A stretch of 61,778 bases of DNA from JAVVEG01 sp032251455. Its GTDB lineage: Bacteria; Pseudomonadota; Gammaproteobacteria; Pseudomonadales; Pseudohongiellaceae. A program made the position numbers and the translations under genes. The first letter of the stretch is position 1. Each line of letters opens with the position of its first letter. Shown one piece after another: positions 35,887 through 44,450 of this stretch. The DNA lies in assembly GCA_032251455.1 (NCBI GenBank), contig JAVVEG010000019.1:1-61778 (forward strand), given 5' to 3'. The notes under the pieces are model-generated. The model saw nothing but the letters and a program-made list of their open reading frames with translations, made no database searches and had not been told where the DNA came from.

Positions 35887-38510
35887 TGCTCATACTCCTC
35901 GAAGCCAGGTATGCCTTCAGTGAGCAGGCTGGTGATTCCGCCTCCGCTGAGGCTACCCAATCCGTTCAGCGTCAGTTGCAGGAAAACGCCGCTTCTGGAA
36001 TCCTGTCGCGCCAGGGAATTGGTCTGGTTTATCCATTCTCTGGCCAGCACCCGGATGGTGGCACAGCAGTTACTGTATTCGAGCCCCGCAAAGGATTCAA
36101 GGTTACGGCTGTTGCTGTGGTCATAATTCCAGCGACCCAGAAAACGCCAGTTTGCATTCAGCGGCCAGACTGCGGATATATCGGTCTGCCTGATGCGTGG
36201 ATCGACCTCTGGTGGGTTGTTCAGGACGGTATCCACATTTTCCCGGAAGCGGAAGGCCAGGTTGATGATGTGATCAGGGCTGCCCTGGTAGCGCAGACTG
36301 AAATTGCCTTCATCCAGCTCCTCCTCGTCATCATCCCATTGCAGGTTGGTGCGCAGCTGCCAGGCACTGCCAAACTGCCAGCTCGCCTGGGCCATCAGTG
36401 CGGAGCGTTCGGTATCCAGCGGCTGCAGTATGCGCCATTGTTGCAAGGGGCTGTCCAGGCTGACCGAACGGTCTTCAAAGTGGAAAATCTGTCCAATACC
36501 GACACTGCCACGCTCTCTGCCCTGGTTATCCAGCAGACGGGAACTTATTGCCACGCTCAGCTGGTTGGCATCGGCAATGCGATCGCCGCCGCTGAAGCGA
36601 TTATCACGAAACAACTGATTGAAACCAAAATTCAACTGGGAGCTGTCGAAGGTAGGCAGGAAAGACTGATCCTCCTCTTCGGTGTACAGATAAAACAGGC
36701 GCGGCTCCAGGGTCTGGGTAAACTGCCTGCCGCCCAGGCTCAGCGGGCGTTCGAACACCAGTCCACCGTCCAGGCTGAAAGTCCCGACGCCGATATCGGG
36801 CTGGTCGTCGGTGCCCAGGGCCTGATCATCCAGCGACCATTCGTGGTAACGGTATTTGACGGTTGGTATCAGAAACATGCCCTGGGTGCGCAGTGGCAAA
36901 CTGACACTGGCCGTTGTGGTCAGCCGGTCTCCGGTTACCAGGGCACCCCGGTCCACCAACTGCTGGCTCAACCGGTCTTCATCCAGATCACGATCAAAAC
37001 TGACGTGCGTTGCTTCCAGCCCGTATTGCAGCCCGAAACCGGTCGTGTCCTTGTAGCCCAGGCGCAATTCGGGCAGGCGATCAAAGGGTTTGTTGATATC
37101 GACCGCGGCCGCGAAAGGGTCGATGACCTGAATGCGTTGTACGCGGGTACCCAGCTGCCAGTTCTCGGTGCGGAAATTCACCTCGCCCATCTGCAACAGA
37201 TTGGTGCGGCTTTCGATATTGAGGCCTCTGTTGCCCAGATCGCGGAAATAATCCTCATCACTGACTTTGCTGTAGTCAATCCGGGTACTCAGATTCTGGC
37301 CAATTTGTCCTTCATGCTGAAACCCGGCAAGCCAGCGTCTCTCCCGGGGTGGGGATTCGCTGCCGTCGATAGTGACTTCATCTTGATCGAACAGGCGGTC
37401 CGATGGCATCAGAGAGGCGCTCAGGGTATTCATTGACCAGTTGGCCAGATAGCGTGCCTCGCCGCTGACCATGGCGCCGCGATCAGCAATGAAGCGCGGT
37501 GTGAGTGTGGCATCAGCCTGGGGTGCCAGGTTGAAATAATAGGGTACGGCCAGGTCGACACCTTCATCGCTGTTGCTGAGGCTGGGTGGCAGGAAGCCGG
37601 ACACCCGGGCATCATTGATGGGGAAGGGAAAGGTAAAGGGATAGTAGAACACGGGTATGTTCTTGATGCGCAGGGTAACAGCTTTGGCGTAACCGATGCC
37701 TTTTTCGGTATCCAGTTCCAGTTCCCTGGCCCGCAGCAACCAGAACTCATCCCCGGGCTCGCAGCGGCTGAACTCGCCGTTGTCGATGCTGATTATGCCG
37801 CCCGCACTGTCATAAATAATCTGGCTGGCGGTGCCGTGAACATTAGTCTGGTGCAGGACATAACTGGCCTGTTGCACGGTGTTGCTGTTGTTGAGCTGAT
37901 CAACAAAGGCACTGCTCCCGGCAAGCACTATGCCGGGTTCGCGGAAGACGACATTACCGACAAGGTTGATGGTCTCCGCTTCCTGGTCGATCTCGACGGA
38001 TTCCTCTGCCTGCAGGCTGCGGTAGCCCTGCTCGATGCGGCTGGGGCCATCGATGACGGTGATTCCCTGGACGAGTTGTTGAATATTTGCGGTAGCCTGA
38101 ATGATGGTGGGCGCTTGATCGGGATCGGTCGTGGCGAATTCATCGTCGCGCTGTGGTTCGATGAAGGCCCCGCAGCAATTGCTGCCCAGGGCGTCCTGCT
38201 GCGCCTGGCTGAGTTCCTCTCTGGGTACCCAGTCCGGGAAGCTGCTTCCGGTGCGTGGGGTGCTGCGTGAGCTGCCCTGTGCGCTGGTCCCCGGTGCGGG
38301 GCTGCTTCTGCCTGAGATCGTTACCGGTACCTGTACGGAAGGAACCGGCCCCCCTTCACATACCCAGCCGCCATTGCCGTCAGCACGACAGGTCCATTGC
38401 TCGGCCGGCTGGGCTTGTGCAGTTTGAACTTGACCCAATGCTGCAACCAGCCCCGATGCACTCAGCAACAAAGGAATACGGCAGCTTGAAAGATGTTTTC
38501 TGAACTGCAT
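35883..38510 (-). CDS. lptD: LPS-assembly outer-membrane protein LptD
   Basis: An 875-residue protein (start taken at ATG 38510, where the signal peptide FRKHLSSCRIPLLLSASGL begins; the upstream extension to 38678 is not needed). It inserts lipopolysaccharide into the outer leaflet together with LptE. The N-terminal OstA/LptA-like domain (QADEESVEIDQEA region, about 165-290) is followed by a beta-barrel (LPS_assembly domain) with PVFYYPFTFPFPINDARVSG (about 305) and many alternating aromatic strands. Two consecutive Cys (LGSNCCGAF, about 133-134) and Cys of the YSNCCATIRV C-terminal motif (about 845) fit the inter-domain disulfides known in LptD. Divergent from amgK, 147 bases apart. Confidence 0.95.
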   Translation of the reverse strand: MQFRKHLSSCRIPLLLSASGLVAALGQVQTAQAQPAEQWTCRADGNGGWVCEGGPVPSVQVPVTISGRSSPAPGTSAQGSSRSTPRTGSSFPDWVPREELSQAQQDALGSNCCGAFIEPQRDDEFATTDPDQAPTIIQATANIQQLVQGITVIDGPSRIEQGYRSLQAEESVEIDQEAETINLVGNVVFREPGIVLAGSSAFVDQLNNSNTVQQASYVLHQTNVHGTASQIIYDSAGGIISIDNGEFSRCEPGDEFWLLRARELELDTEKGIGYAKAVTLRIKNIPVFYYPFTFPFPINDARVSGFLPPSLSNSDEGVDLAVPYYFNLAPQADATLTPRFIADRGAMVSGEARYLANWSMNTLSASLMPSDRLFDQDEVTIDGSESPPRERRWLAGFQHEGQIGQNLSTRIDYSKVSDEDYFRDLGNRGLNIESRTNLLQMGEVNFRTENWQLGTRVQRIQVIDPFAAAVDINKPFDRLPELRLGYKDTTGFGLQYGLEATHVSFDRDLDEDRLSQQLVDRGALVTGDRLTTTASVSLPLRTQGMFLIPTVKYRYHEWSLDDQALGTDDQPDIGVGTFSLDGGLVFERPLSLGGRQFTQTLEPRLFYLYTEEEDQSFLPTFDSSQLNFGFNQLFRDNRFSGGDRIADANQLSVAISSRLLDNQGRERGSVGIGQIFHFEDRSVSLDSPLQQWRILQPLDTERSALMAQASWQFGSAWQLRTNLQWDDDEEELDEGNFSLRYQGSPDHIINLAFRFRENVDTVLNNPPEVDPRIRQTDISAVWPLNANWRFLGRWNYDHSNSRNLESFAGLEYSNCCATIRVLAREWINQTNSLARQDSRSGVFLQLTLNGLGSLSGGGITSLLTEGIPGFEEYEQ

Positions 38511-38657
38511 TGTTGCAGGTAATCCAATAGAATGGTGAACTTTCGTATCAACTGGCGGCCTGGGTTGATACGGACGTCGATGCCAGCTGCAGGCTATGCG
38601 CAGGCATGATAATTCATTGACGGGGTAATGCAAGAGTTGAGGGGTGCAGGTTAAGCA

Positions 38658-39794
38658 ATGGTTGCAGTTCCGGATCAAAGAAAGCAGGCCTTGCAGCGTT
38701 GGGCGTGTGAAACCCTGGAGGAAGTCTGGGGAGTGGCAATGAATGATGCCAATTTGCAGGCAGTCTCCGGTGATGCCAGCTTTCGCCGTTATTTTCGTTT
38801 GCAGATACCCGCACAGGTTTTGCAGAAGGCGCAGTTAGCCGGGCTGTCAGCCAGCTATATTCTGGTGGATGCCGCACCAGAGCACGAAGATTGCCAGCGC
38901 TTTGTGCTGGTTGCGGATGTGTTGCGCCGGGCAGGCGTATACGCGCCGATAGTGCATGAGGTGGATTATCTGGCCGGGTTCATGTTGTTGCAGGATTTCG
39001 GCAATGCCCTGTATCTGCCCGCCCTGTTGCAGGCGCAGCGGGAACAGGACCCTGCCCGGGCCGATACGCTGTATGGACAGGCCATTGCAACACTGCTGCA
39101 ATTGCAGGAACACACCGATGGCAGCCAGTTTGCCCCGTATGATCGCAAGCTGCTGCACACGGAGCTGATGCTGTTCGAGCACTGGTACTGTCGTCAACTG
39201 CTTGGGGTGGAATTGAGCGCTGCCGAGCAGACGCTGCTGGACCGGACCTTCGCTTGGCTGGAAGCGGCAGCCCTGTCCCAGCCGGTGGTTTGTGTCCACC
39301 GGGACTATCACTCGCGCAATCTGATGATTCGGGATGCGGATGAAGCCAGTGCGCCCGGGGTTATCGATTTTCAGGATGCAGTACACGGCCCCTATACCTA
39401 CGATCTGGTTTCCCTGCTGCGTGACTGTTATATCGTCTGGCCGCAGCAGCAACTCAGCGCCTGGCAAATGAGCTACCTGCACGAGGCCAGACGCAGAGGT
39501 ATTCTGGCAGCCAGTGTAAGTGACAAGCAGTTTCTGCGGGATTTTGATTTGATGGGGCTGCAGCGGCACATCAAGGTGATCGGCATCTTCTGTCGCTTAT
39601 ATCTGCGCGATGGCAAGCCAGGCTATCTGCAGGATATTCCCAGGGTGATCGATTATGTATTTGCAGTGGCTGCCTCTTACCCGGAGTTGCAGGAGTTTGT
39701 GCAGTGGTTGCGTGCCCTGCAGCCGCTGAGCAATGAACGCTTGCACCAGGTGCAGGATCAGCTGCATCGGGCCAGCCCGGAGCAGCGGGCATGA
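38658..39794 (+). CDS. amgK: N-acetylmuramate/N-acetylglucosamine kinase AmgK
   Basis: A 378-residue cytoplasmic kinase of the aminoglycoside-phosphotransferase fold that phosphorylates the anomeric hydroxyl of MurNAc and GlcNAc, starting the recycling of cell-wall sugars. The catalytic loop is VCVHRDYHSRNLMIRD (Asp about 217) and the metal-binding VIDFQDAVHGPYTYDL (about 236). Its partner MurU overlaps it by 4 bases. The AmgK/MurU bypass makes UDP-MurNAc without MurA, giving intrinsic fosfomycin tolerance in Pseudomonas; that is established for the family, assumed here. Confidence 0.92.
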   Translation: MVAVPDQRKQALQRWACETLEEVWGVAMNDANLQAVSGDASFRRYFRLQIPAQVLQKAQLAGLSASYILVDAAPEHEDCQRFVLVADVLRRAGVYAPIVHEVDYLAGFMLLQDFGNALYLPALLQAQREQDPARADTLYGQAIATLLQLQEHTDGSQFAPYDRKLLHTELMLFEHWYCRQLLGVELSAAEQTLLDRTFAWLEAAALSQPVVCVHRDYHSRNLMIRDADEASAPGVIDFQDAVHGPYTYDLVSLLRDCYIVWPQQQLSAWQMSYLHEARRRGILAASVSDKQFLRDFDLMGLQRHIKVIGIFCRLYLRDGKPGYLQDIPRVIDYVFAVAASYPELQEFVQWLRALQPLSNERLHQVQDQLHRASPEQRA

Positions 39795-40498
39795 AGGCGA
39801 TGATACTGGCTGCCGGCCTGGGCAAGCGCATGGGCGAATTGGGCCAGCAGCGGCCCAAACCCTTGCTGGAGGCAGGCGGCAAGGCCCTGATTGAATGGCA
39901 GATCGAAAAACTGGTAGCAGCCGGGGTGCGGGAACTGGTCATCAATCTGCACCATCTGGGTGAACAGATTGTGCAGCGGCTGGGTGATGGCAGCCGCTAT
40001 GGGGCGCAGATTGTGTACTCACATGAACAGCAGCGCCTGGAGACGGCTGGCGGCATTCTCAAGGCCCTGCCCTTGTTGCAGGATGAGTGTTTTCTGGTGG
40101 TCAATGCCGATATCTGGACTGATTTTGACTTTGCCAGCCTGCCCGCTGTGGATGGCAACACCGTCCTGGCCCATCTGGTGCTGGTGCCCAACAGTGCGCA
40201 GCACCCCGGAGGAGACTTTTATTTGAGCACAACGGGCCGGGTCTATGCTGAGACGGCAAACGCAACCGGGGCGTCGAGCGGAACAGCTACAGCAGACAGA
40301 CGCCTGACCTTCAGTGGCATCAGTGTCATGCATCGTCAGCTGTTTCAGGGCTTGAGCCTGAAACCACAACCCTTGTTGCCTCTGTTGCTGGCAGCCAGCG
40401 CAGCGCAGAAACTGCAGGGCCGTTTTTACGGCGGCCAATGGCAGGATATTGGCACGCCGGAGCGTCTGCAGCAGCTCGATACCAGCCTGCGCGGCTGA
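39791..40498 (+). CDS. murU: N-acetylmuramate 1-phosphate uridylyltransferase MurU
   Basis: A 235-residue nucleotidyltransferase that makes UDP-MurNAc from MurNAc-1-phosphate and UTP. The signature AMILAAGLGKRMGELGQQRPKPLL (residues 3-26, shown in part by its G-x-G-x-R and R-P-K-P-L residues) and the metal-binding VVNADIWTDFDF (about 102-113) are clear. Works directly after AmgK. Its ATG overlaps the amgK stop (ATGA-type overlap). Confidence 0.92.
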   Translation: MKAMILAAGLGKRMGELGQQRPKPLLEAGGKALIEWQIEKLVAAGVRELVINLHHLGEQIVQRLGDGSRYGAQIVYSHEQQRLETAGGILKALPLLQDECFLVVNADIWTDFDFASLPAVDGNTVLAHLVLVPNSAQHPGGDFYLSTTGRVYAETANATGASSGTATADRRLTFSGISVMHRQLFQGLSLKPQPLLPLLLAASAAQKLQGRFYGGQWQDIGTPERLQQLDTSLRG

Positions 40499-40644
40499 TG
40501 CCGAGGCGTGGTCACGGCTGATAGCGGCAGCCCAGGAGAAATCTCTGCGCCAGCGCGGGAATCTCTGTAAAATGGCGGACATTTCACCGGCATGGCTGGC
40601 ACCGATTTATGCCCCTGCCACCCAGAAACCAACGGATTGCAATC

Positions 40645-41322
40645 ATGAAAGATTTTCTGATAGCCCCCTCGATACTCTCTGCTGATTTTGCCAGGTTGGG
40701 CGAGGAGGTTGATGCGGTACTCGCCGCTGGCGCCGACGTGATTCATTTTGATGTCATGGACAACCACTATGTGCCCAACCTGACCATAGGCCCCATGGTG
40801 TGCCAGGCCTTGCGCAAGCATGGCGTGCAAGCGCCGATCGATGTGCACCTGATGGTGTCGCCGGTCGATCAGTTGATCGTCGATTTTGCCAAGGCCGGTG
40901 CCAGCTTCATCACGTTTCATCCGGAAGCATCGAACCATGTGGATCGCTCCCTGCAATTGATCAGGGATCAGGGCTGTCGCGCCGGGCTGGTGTTCAACCC
41001 GGGCAGCAGCATCGACTGTTTGCAATACCTGATGGACAAGGTGGATATCATCCTGTTGATGTCGGTCAACCCCGGGTTTGGTGGTCAGAAATTCATTCCG
41101 TCCAGTCTCAAGAAACTGGCCCAGGTGCGCGCGCTGATCGATGCCAGTGGTCTGGATATCCGGCTGGAAATCGACGGGGGAGTCACCGTGGACAATATTG
41201 CCTCGATAGGCCAGGCTGGGGCGGATATGTTTGTTGCCGGTTCCGCCATTTTCAACAGCCCCGATTACGCTGCCACCATTGCGGCCATGCGCAGTCAGCT
41301 GCTTGCCGACAGGGTAATATGA
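40645..41322 (+). CDS. rpe: Ribulose-phosphate 3-epimerase
   Basis: A 225-residue TIM-barrel enzyme that interconverts ribulose-5-phosphate and xylulose-5-phosphate. Marks are APSILSADFARLGEEV (about 6-21), HFDVMDNHYVPNLTIGP (metal-binding His/Asp, about 34-50), VDVHLMVSPVDQ, VNPGFGGQKF (about 145) and LEIDGGVTVDN (Asp about 178). ATG 40645 matches the family N-terminus. In Pseudomonas the order is rpe-gph-trpE; here gph is absent and rpe overlaps trpE directly. Confidence 0.97.
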   Translation: MKDFLIAPSILSADFARLGEEVDAVLAAGADVIHFDVMDNHYVPNLTIGPMVCQALRKHGVQAPIDVHLMVSPVDQLIVDFAKAGASFITFHPEASNHVDRSLQLIRDQGCRAGLVFNPGSSIDCLQYLMDKVDIILLMSVNPGFGGQKFIPSSLKKLAQVRALIDASGLDIRLEIDGGVTVDNIASIGQAGADMFVAGSAIFNSPDYAATIAAMRSQLLADRVI

Positions 41323-42827
41323 TGAGCTATGACAAGACACAGTTGCAGGCGTTTGCCAGCCAGGGCTTCAATCGTGTGCCCATGGTGCGCGAGGTGCTGG
41401 CCGACATGGAAACCCCTCTGAGCATCTATCTGAAACTTGGTCGTGGCAAGTACACTTATTTTTTTGAATCGGTGCAGGGTGGCGAAAAATGGGGGCGCTA
41501 TTCCATCATTGGCCTGCCCTGTCGCACCGTGCTGCAGGTCAGGGCAGACCAGATCAGCGTTGCCACTGACGGCCAGCTTGTCGATACCATTACCAGTACC
41601 GATCCGTTTACCTTCATCGCCGGTTTCATGAACAATTATCACCTGGCACCCATGCCAGAGAGCGGGCCACGTTTCAGCGGCGGGTTGGTGGGGTATTTTT
41701 CCTACGATTCGGTCCGCTATGTGGAAACCGGGCTGGGTGCTGCGCCGGGCGAGGATCAGATAGGCACACCCGATATCCTGCTGATGGTATCCGAAGAAGT
41801 GGTGGTGTTTGATAACCTGAAGGGCACCCTCTCCCTGGTCTGCAATATTGATCCGCAGGCAGACAGGGCCTGGGAGCTGGCTCAGCAGAGGCTGGATCAA
41901 CTGGAACAGCAATTGCGCAACCCGATACCCGAACTGAACGTGCCGGCCAGTGGTCAGGGCGTGGATAGCAGTGAGGCCGATTTCCACTCCGGTTTCGTGC
42001 AGGAGGATTTCAAGGCTGCCGTCGAGCGCATCAAGCAGTACATTGTGGCGGGTGATGTCATGCAGGTGGTGTTGTCGCAACGTCTGTCGGTACCTTTTGC
42101 AGGAGATCCGATCAATATCTATCGGGCGCTGCGCTATCTCAACCCGTCGCCTTATATGGTCTATTTCAATCTGGACGATCACTATGTGGTCAGTGCTTCC
42201 CCGGAAATCCTGGCGCGGGTGGAGGATGGCAAGATCACAGTGCGGCCTTTGGCGGGAACGCGCAAGCGTGGCAGCACGGAAGAGGAAGACCTGGCACTGG
42301 AGCAGGAACTACTGGCCGATGACAAGGAAATTGCCGAGCATCTGATGCTGATTGACTTGAGCAGAAATGATGCCGGTCGGGTTTCCAAAACCGGCTCGGT
42401 GACTGTTACCCGGCAGATGTTCGTGGAACGCTATTCCCATGTCATGCACATCGCCTCCATTGTCGAGAGTGAAATGCGCGATGACAAATCGGCATTGGAT
42501 GTGCTGCAGGTTACCCTGCCGGTAGGTACCCTGAGCGGTGCGCCCAAGGTGCGGGCCATGGAAATCATTGATGAACTCGAGCCGGTCAAGCGTGGCATCT
42601 ATGGTGGTGCCATGGGCTATATCGGCTGGAATGGCAATATGGATATGGCCATTGCCATTCGCACAGCGGTTATCAAGGAGAACAGGCTGTACGTGCAGGC
42701 AGGTGCGGGCGTGGTTGCTGATTCCGTGCCTCAGCTGGAATGGGAGGAAACCCTCAACAAGGCCAGGGCCATTTTTCGTGCGGTTGCCCTGGTGGAACAG
42801 GGCCTGGATCTTCAGGTCAAGGCTTGA
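41319..42827 (+). CDS. trpE: Anthranilate synthase component I
   Basis: A 502-residue chorismate-using enzyme that makes anthranilate with ammonia supplied by TrpG. The C-terminal chorismate-binding domain shows PLAGTRKRGSTEEED, HLMLIDLSRNDAGRV, VGTLSGAPKVRAMEIIDE and YGGAMGYIGWNGNMD. The N-terminal feedback site resembles LES-type motifs (YFFESVQGGEKWGRYSIIG). Two adjacent ATG codons (41319 and 41322) are possible starts, overlapping the rpe stop. The TrpG partner should lie downstream on the same strand; a start of trpG is found at 48747, broken by the island. Confidence 0.96.
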   Translation: MMSYDKTQLQAFASQGFNRVPMVREVLADMETPLSIYLKLGRGKYTYFFESVQGGEKWGRYSIIGLPCRTVLQVRADQISVATDGQLVDTITSTDPFTFIAGFMNNYHLAPMPESGPRFSGGLVGYFSYDSVRYVETGLGAAPGEDQIGTPDILLMVSEEVVVFDNLKGTLSLVCNIDPQADRAWELAQQRLDQLEQQLRNPIPELNVPASGQGVDSSEADFHSGFVQEDFKAAVERIKQYIVAGDVMQVVLSQRLSVPFAGDPINIYRALRYLNPSPYMVYFNLDDHYVVSASPEILARVEDGKITVRPLAGTRKRGSTEEEDLALEQELLADDKEIAEHLMLIDLSRNDAGRVSKTGSVTVTRQMFVERYSHVMHIASIVESEMRDDKSALDVLQVTLPVGTLSGAPKVRAMEIIDELEPVKRGIYGGAMGYIGWNGNMDMAIAIRTAVIKENRLYVQAGAGVVADSVPQLEWEETLNKARAIFRAVALVEQGLDLQVKA

Positions 42828-44302
42828 CCCGCAGGTTCCCGCAATTTCCTGAAAGCGGTCAGGGCCTGTGCCCGTGATTGTTGCAGATCGACAATCGGGT
42901 AAGGGTAATCCTGACCAGGCCTGATGCCGGCCTGATGCAGCACAGCTGCAGGTGCCTGCAGTGGTTTGTGCAGGTAGTTATCCGGCAAGGCGGCCAGTTC
43001 TGGCACAAAGCGCCTGATGTAACTTCCAGTGCTGTCGAATTTTTCACTTTGGGTCAGCGGATTGAAAATCCTGAAATAGGGCGCCGCATCCGCCCCGCAG
43101 CCAGCAACCCACTGCCAACTGGCGCTGTTGCTGGCCAGGTCCGCATCCACCAGGCAATCCCAGAACCAGCGGGCCCCCTGCTGCCAGGGCAGATGCAGGT
43201 TCTTCACCAGAAAAGAGGCCGCCACCATGCGCACCCGGTTATGCATATAGCCGGTTTGCCAGAGCTCACGCATGCCGGCATCGACCAGCGGGAAACCGGT
43301 TTGACCCTGTTGCCAGGCCTGCAGGTCGGGGCTGTGGTCGCGCCAGGGGAAATGGTTGAACTTGCGCTGGATGTTGACGCTGGGCAGGTCCGGTTTGTGG
43401 TAGAGCAGGTAATAGGAAAATTCGCGCCAGCCCAGCTCGGAAAGAAAGCAATCCAGGTCCTGCTCCAGGCCGCGAATGCTGCTTTCACCCAGGGCGGCAT
43501 GCCAGACCTGGCGTGGTGAGATTTCGCCAAAGTGCAGGTAGGGCGATAAGCGCGAAACCCTGGCCTGGGCCGGGAAATTGCGGCCCAGGCGATAAGAGTC
43601 CAGACCGTTGCACAGGAACTCATTCAGGCTTGCTTGCGCAGCTTGTTCGCCGATTTGCCAGGTCTGGCGCATCTCCGTATCCCAGGGAATCGAGGGCAGC
43701 AGGCGCAGGGCGTCAATACCTGGGCTGCCTTGTAGTGCACTGCCAGGGAGAGCATTGGTATCAGCCGGCAGTGAGTAAAACGGCAGCTGTGCCGGTGCGA
43801 CCAGGGGCTGACCGGGTGGGGGCGCCTGCAGGCAGCCCCGGCGATAATAGGCGGTAAAGACCTGGTAGGGAGTGCCATCCTGTTTGGCTATGTGCCATGG
43901 CTCCCATAACAATGATGCATTGCTGCTGTGACAAGCGACCCCTTGTTGTGTCAGACGCTCCTTGAGCAGGCGGTCACGCTGTATGCGCCAGGGTTCATAA
44001 CAGCGATTCCAGTACACGGCTTTGGCTTTCAGTGTGGCCGCCAGTTCGGGCAAAAGTGTCAGCGCATCACCCTGCAGCACCAGCAACTGGTCATTCAGGC
44101 TGCGGTTCAGGGCCTGTAGTGAATGATGCAACCACCAACGGCTGGCCGCTCCAATCTGCCAGGGCCTGCTATTGATATCATCCAGGATATAGACGGGAAT
44201 TATCCGGCCGCTATTGACTGCCGCATGCAAGGCCGGGTTATCCTGCAGGCGCAAGTCCTGGCGAAACCAGACGATACAGGGTTCTTCATTGCTGTGACTG
44301 AT
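42812..44302 (-). CDS. phrB: Deoxyribodipyrimidine photolyase (PhrB), apparent ATC start
   Basis: A class I cyclobutane-pyrimidine-dimer photolyase of about 496 residues. The N-terminal WFRQDLRLQDNPALHAAV, antenna-domain and FAD-domain motifs (WREFSYYLLYHKPD, FPLVDAGMRELWQTGYMHNR, WFWDCLVDADLASNSASWQW, GCGADAAPYFRIFNP) are all conserved. The first ATG/GTG/TTG in frame (TTG 44254) would cut off WFRQD, which every photolyase has. Upstream in the same frame the only plausible start is ATC at 44302, seven bases after GGGAG; an in-frame TAA lies just beyond. Either it starts at ATC, or the start was mutated, or a one-base error is present (an out-of-frame ATG lies at 44286). 16-base tail-to-tail overlap with trpE. 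Confidence 0.9.
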   Translation of the reverse strand: MSHSNEEPCIVWFRQDLRLQDNPALHAAVNSGRIIPVYILDDINSRPWQIGAASRWWLHHSLQALNRSLNDQLLVLQGDALTLLPELAATLKAKAVYWNRCYEPWRIQRDRLLKERLTQQGVACHSSNASLLWEPWHIAKQDGTPYQVFTAYYRRGCLQAPPPGQPLVAPAQLPFYSLPADTNALPGSALQGSPGIDALRLLPSIPWDTEMRQTWQIGEQAAQASLNEFLCNGLDSYRLGRNFPAQARVSRLSPYLHFGEISPRQVWHAALGESSIRGLEQDLDCFLSELGWREFSYYLLYHKPDLPSVNIQRKFNHFPWRDHSPDLQAWQQGQTGFPLVDAGMRELWQTGYMHNRVRMVAASFLVKNLHLPWQQGARWFWDCLVDADLASNSASWQWVAGCGADAAPYFRIFNPLTQSEKFDSTGSYIRRFVPELAALPDNYLHKPLQAPAAVLHQAGIRPGQDYPYPIVDLQQSRAQALTAFRKLREPAGQALT

Positions 44303-44450
44303 GAGCTGTCTCCCTTATGCCAGTACAAACATCGACCTTCGCGTGATTCTACGTTTTAATGCAGCTTGTGGTTCACCCTGGTCCGAAAGTAAAACAGTCA
44401 ATTGAACAGGCACTGAAAAAAGAACAATAAGCTTCCTGAGGGTAACGGGC

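Noticed and set aside
35799..37436. 545-codon plus-strand frame across surA and lptD
   Set aside because: Antisense to lptD and surA, which are certain by their motifs.
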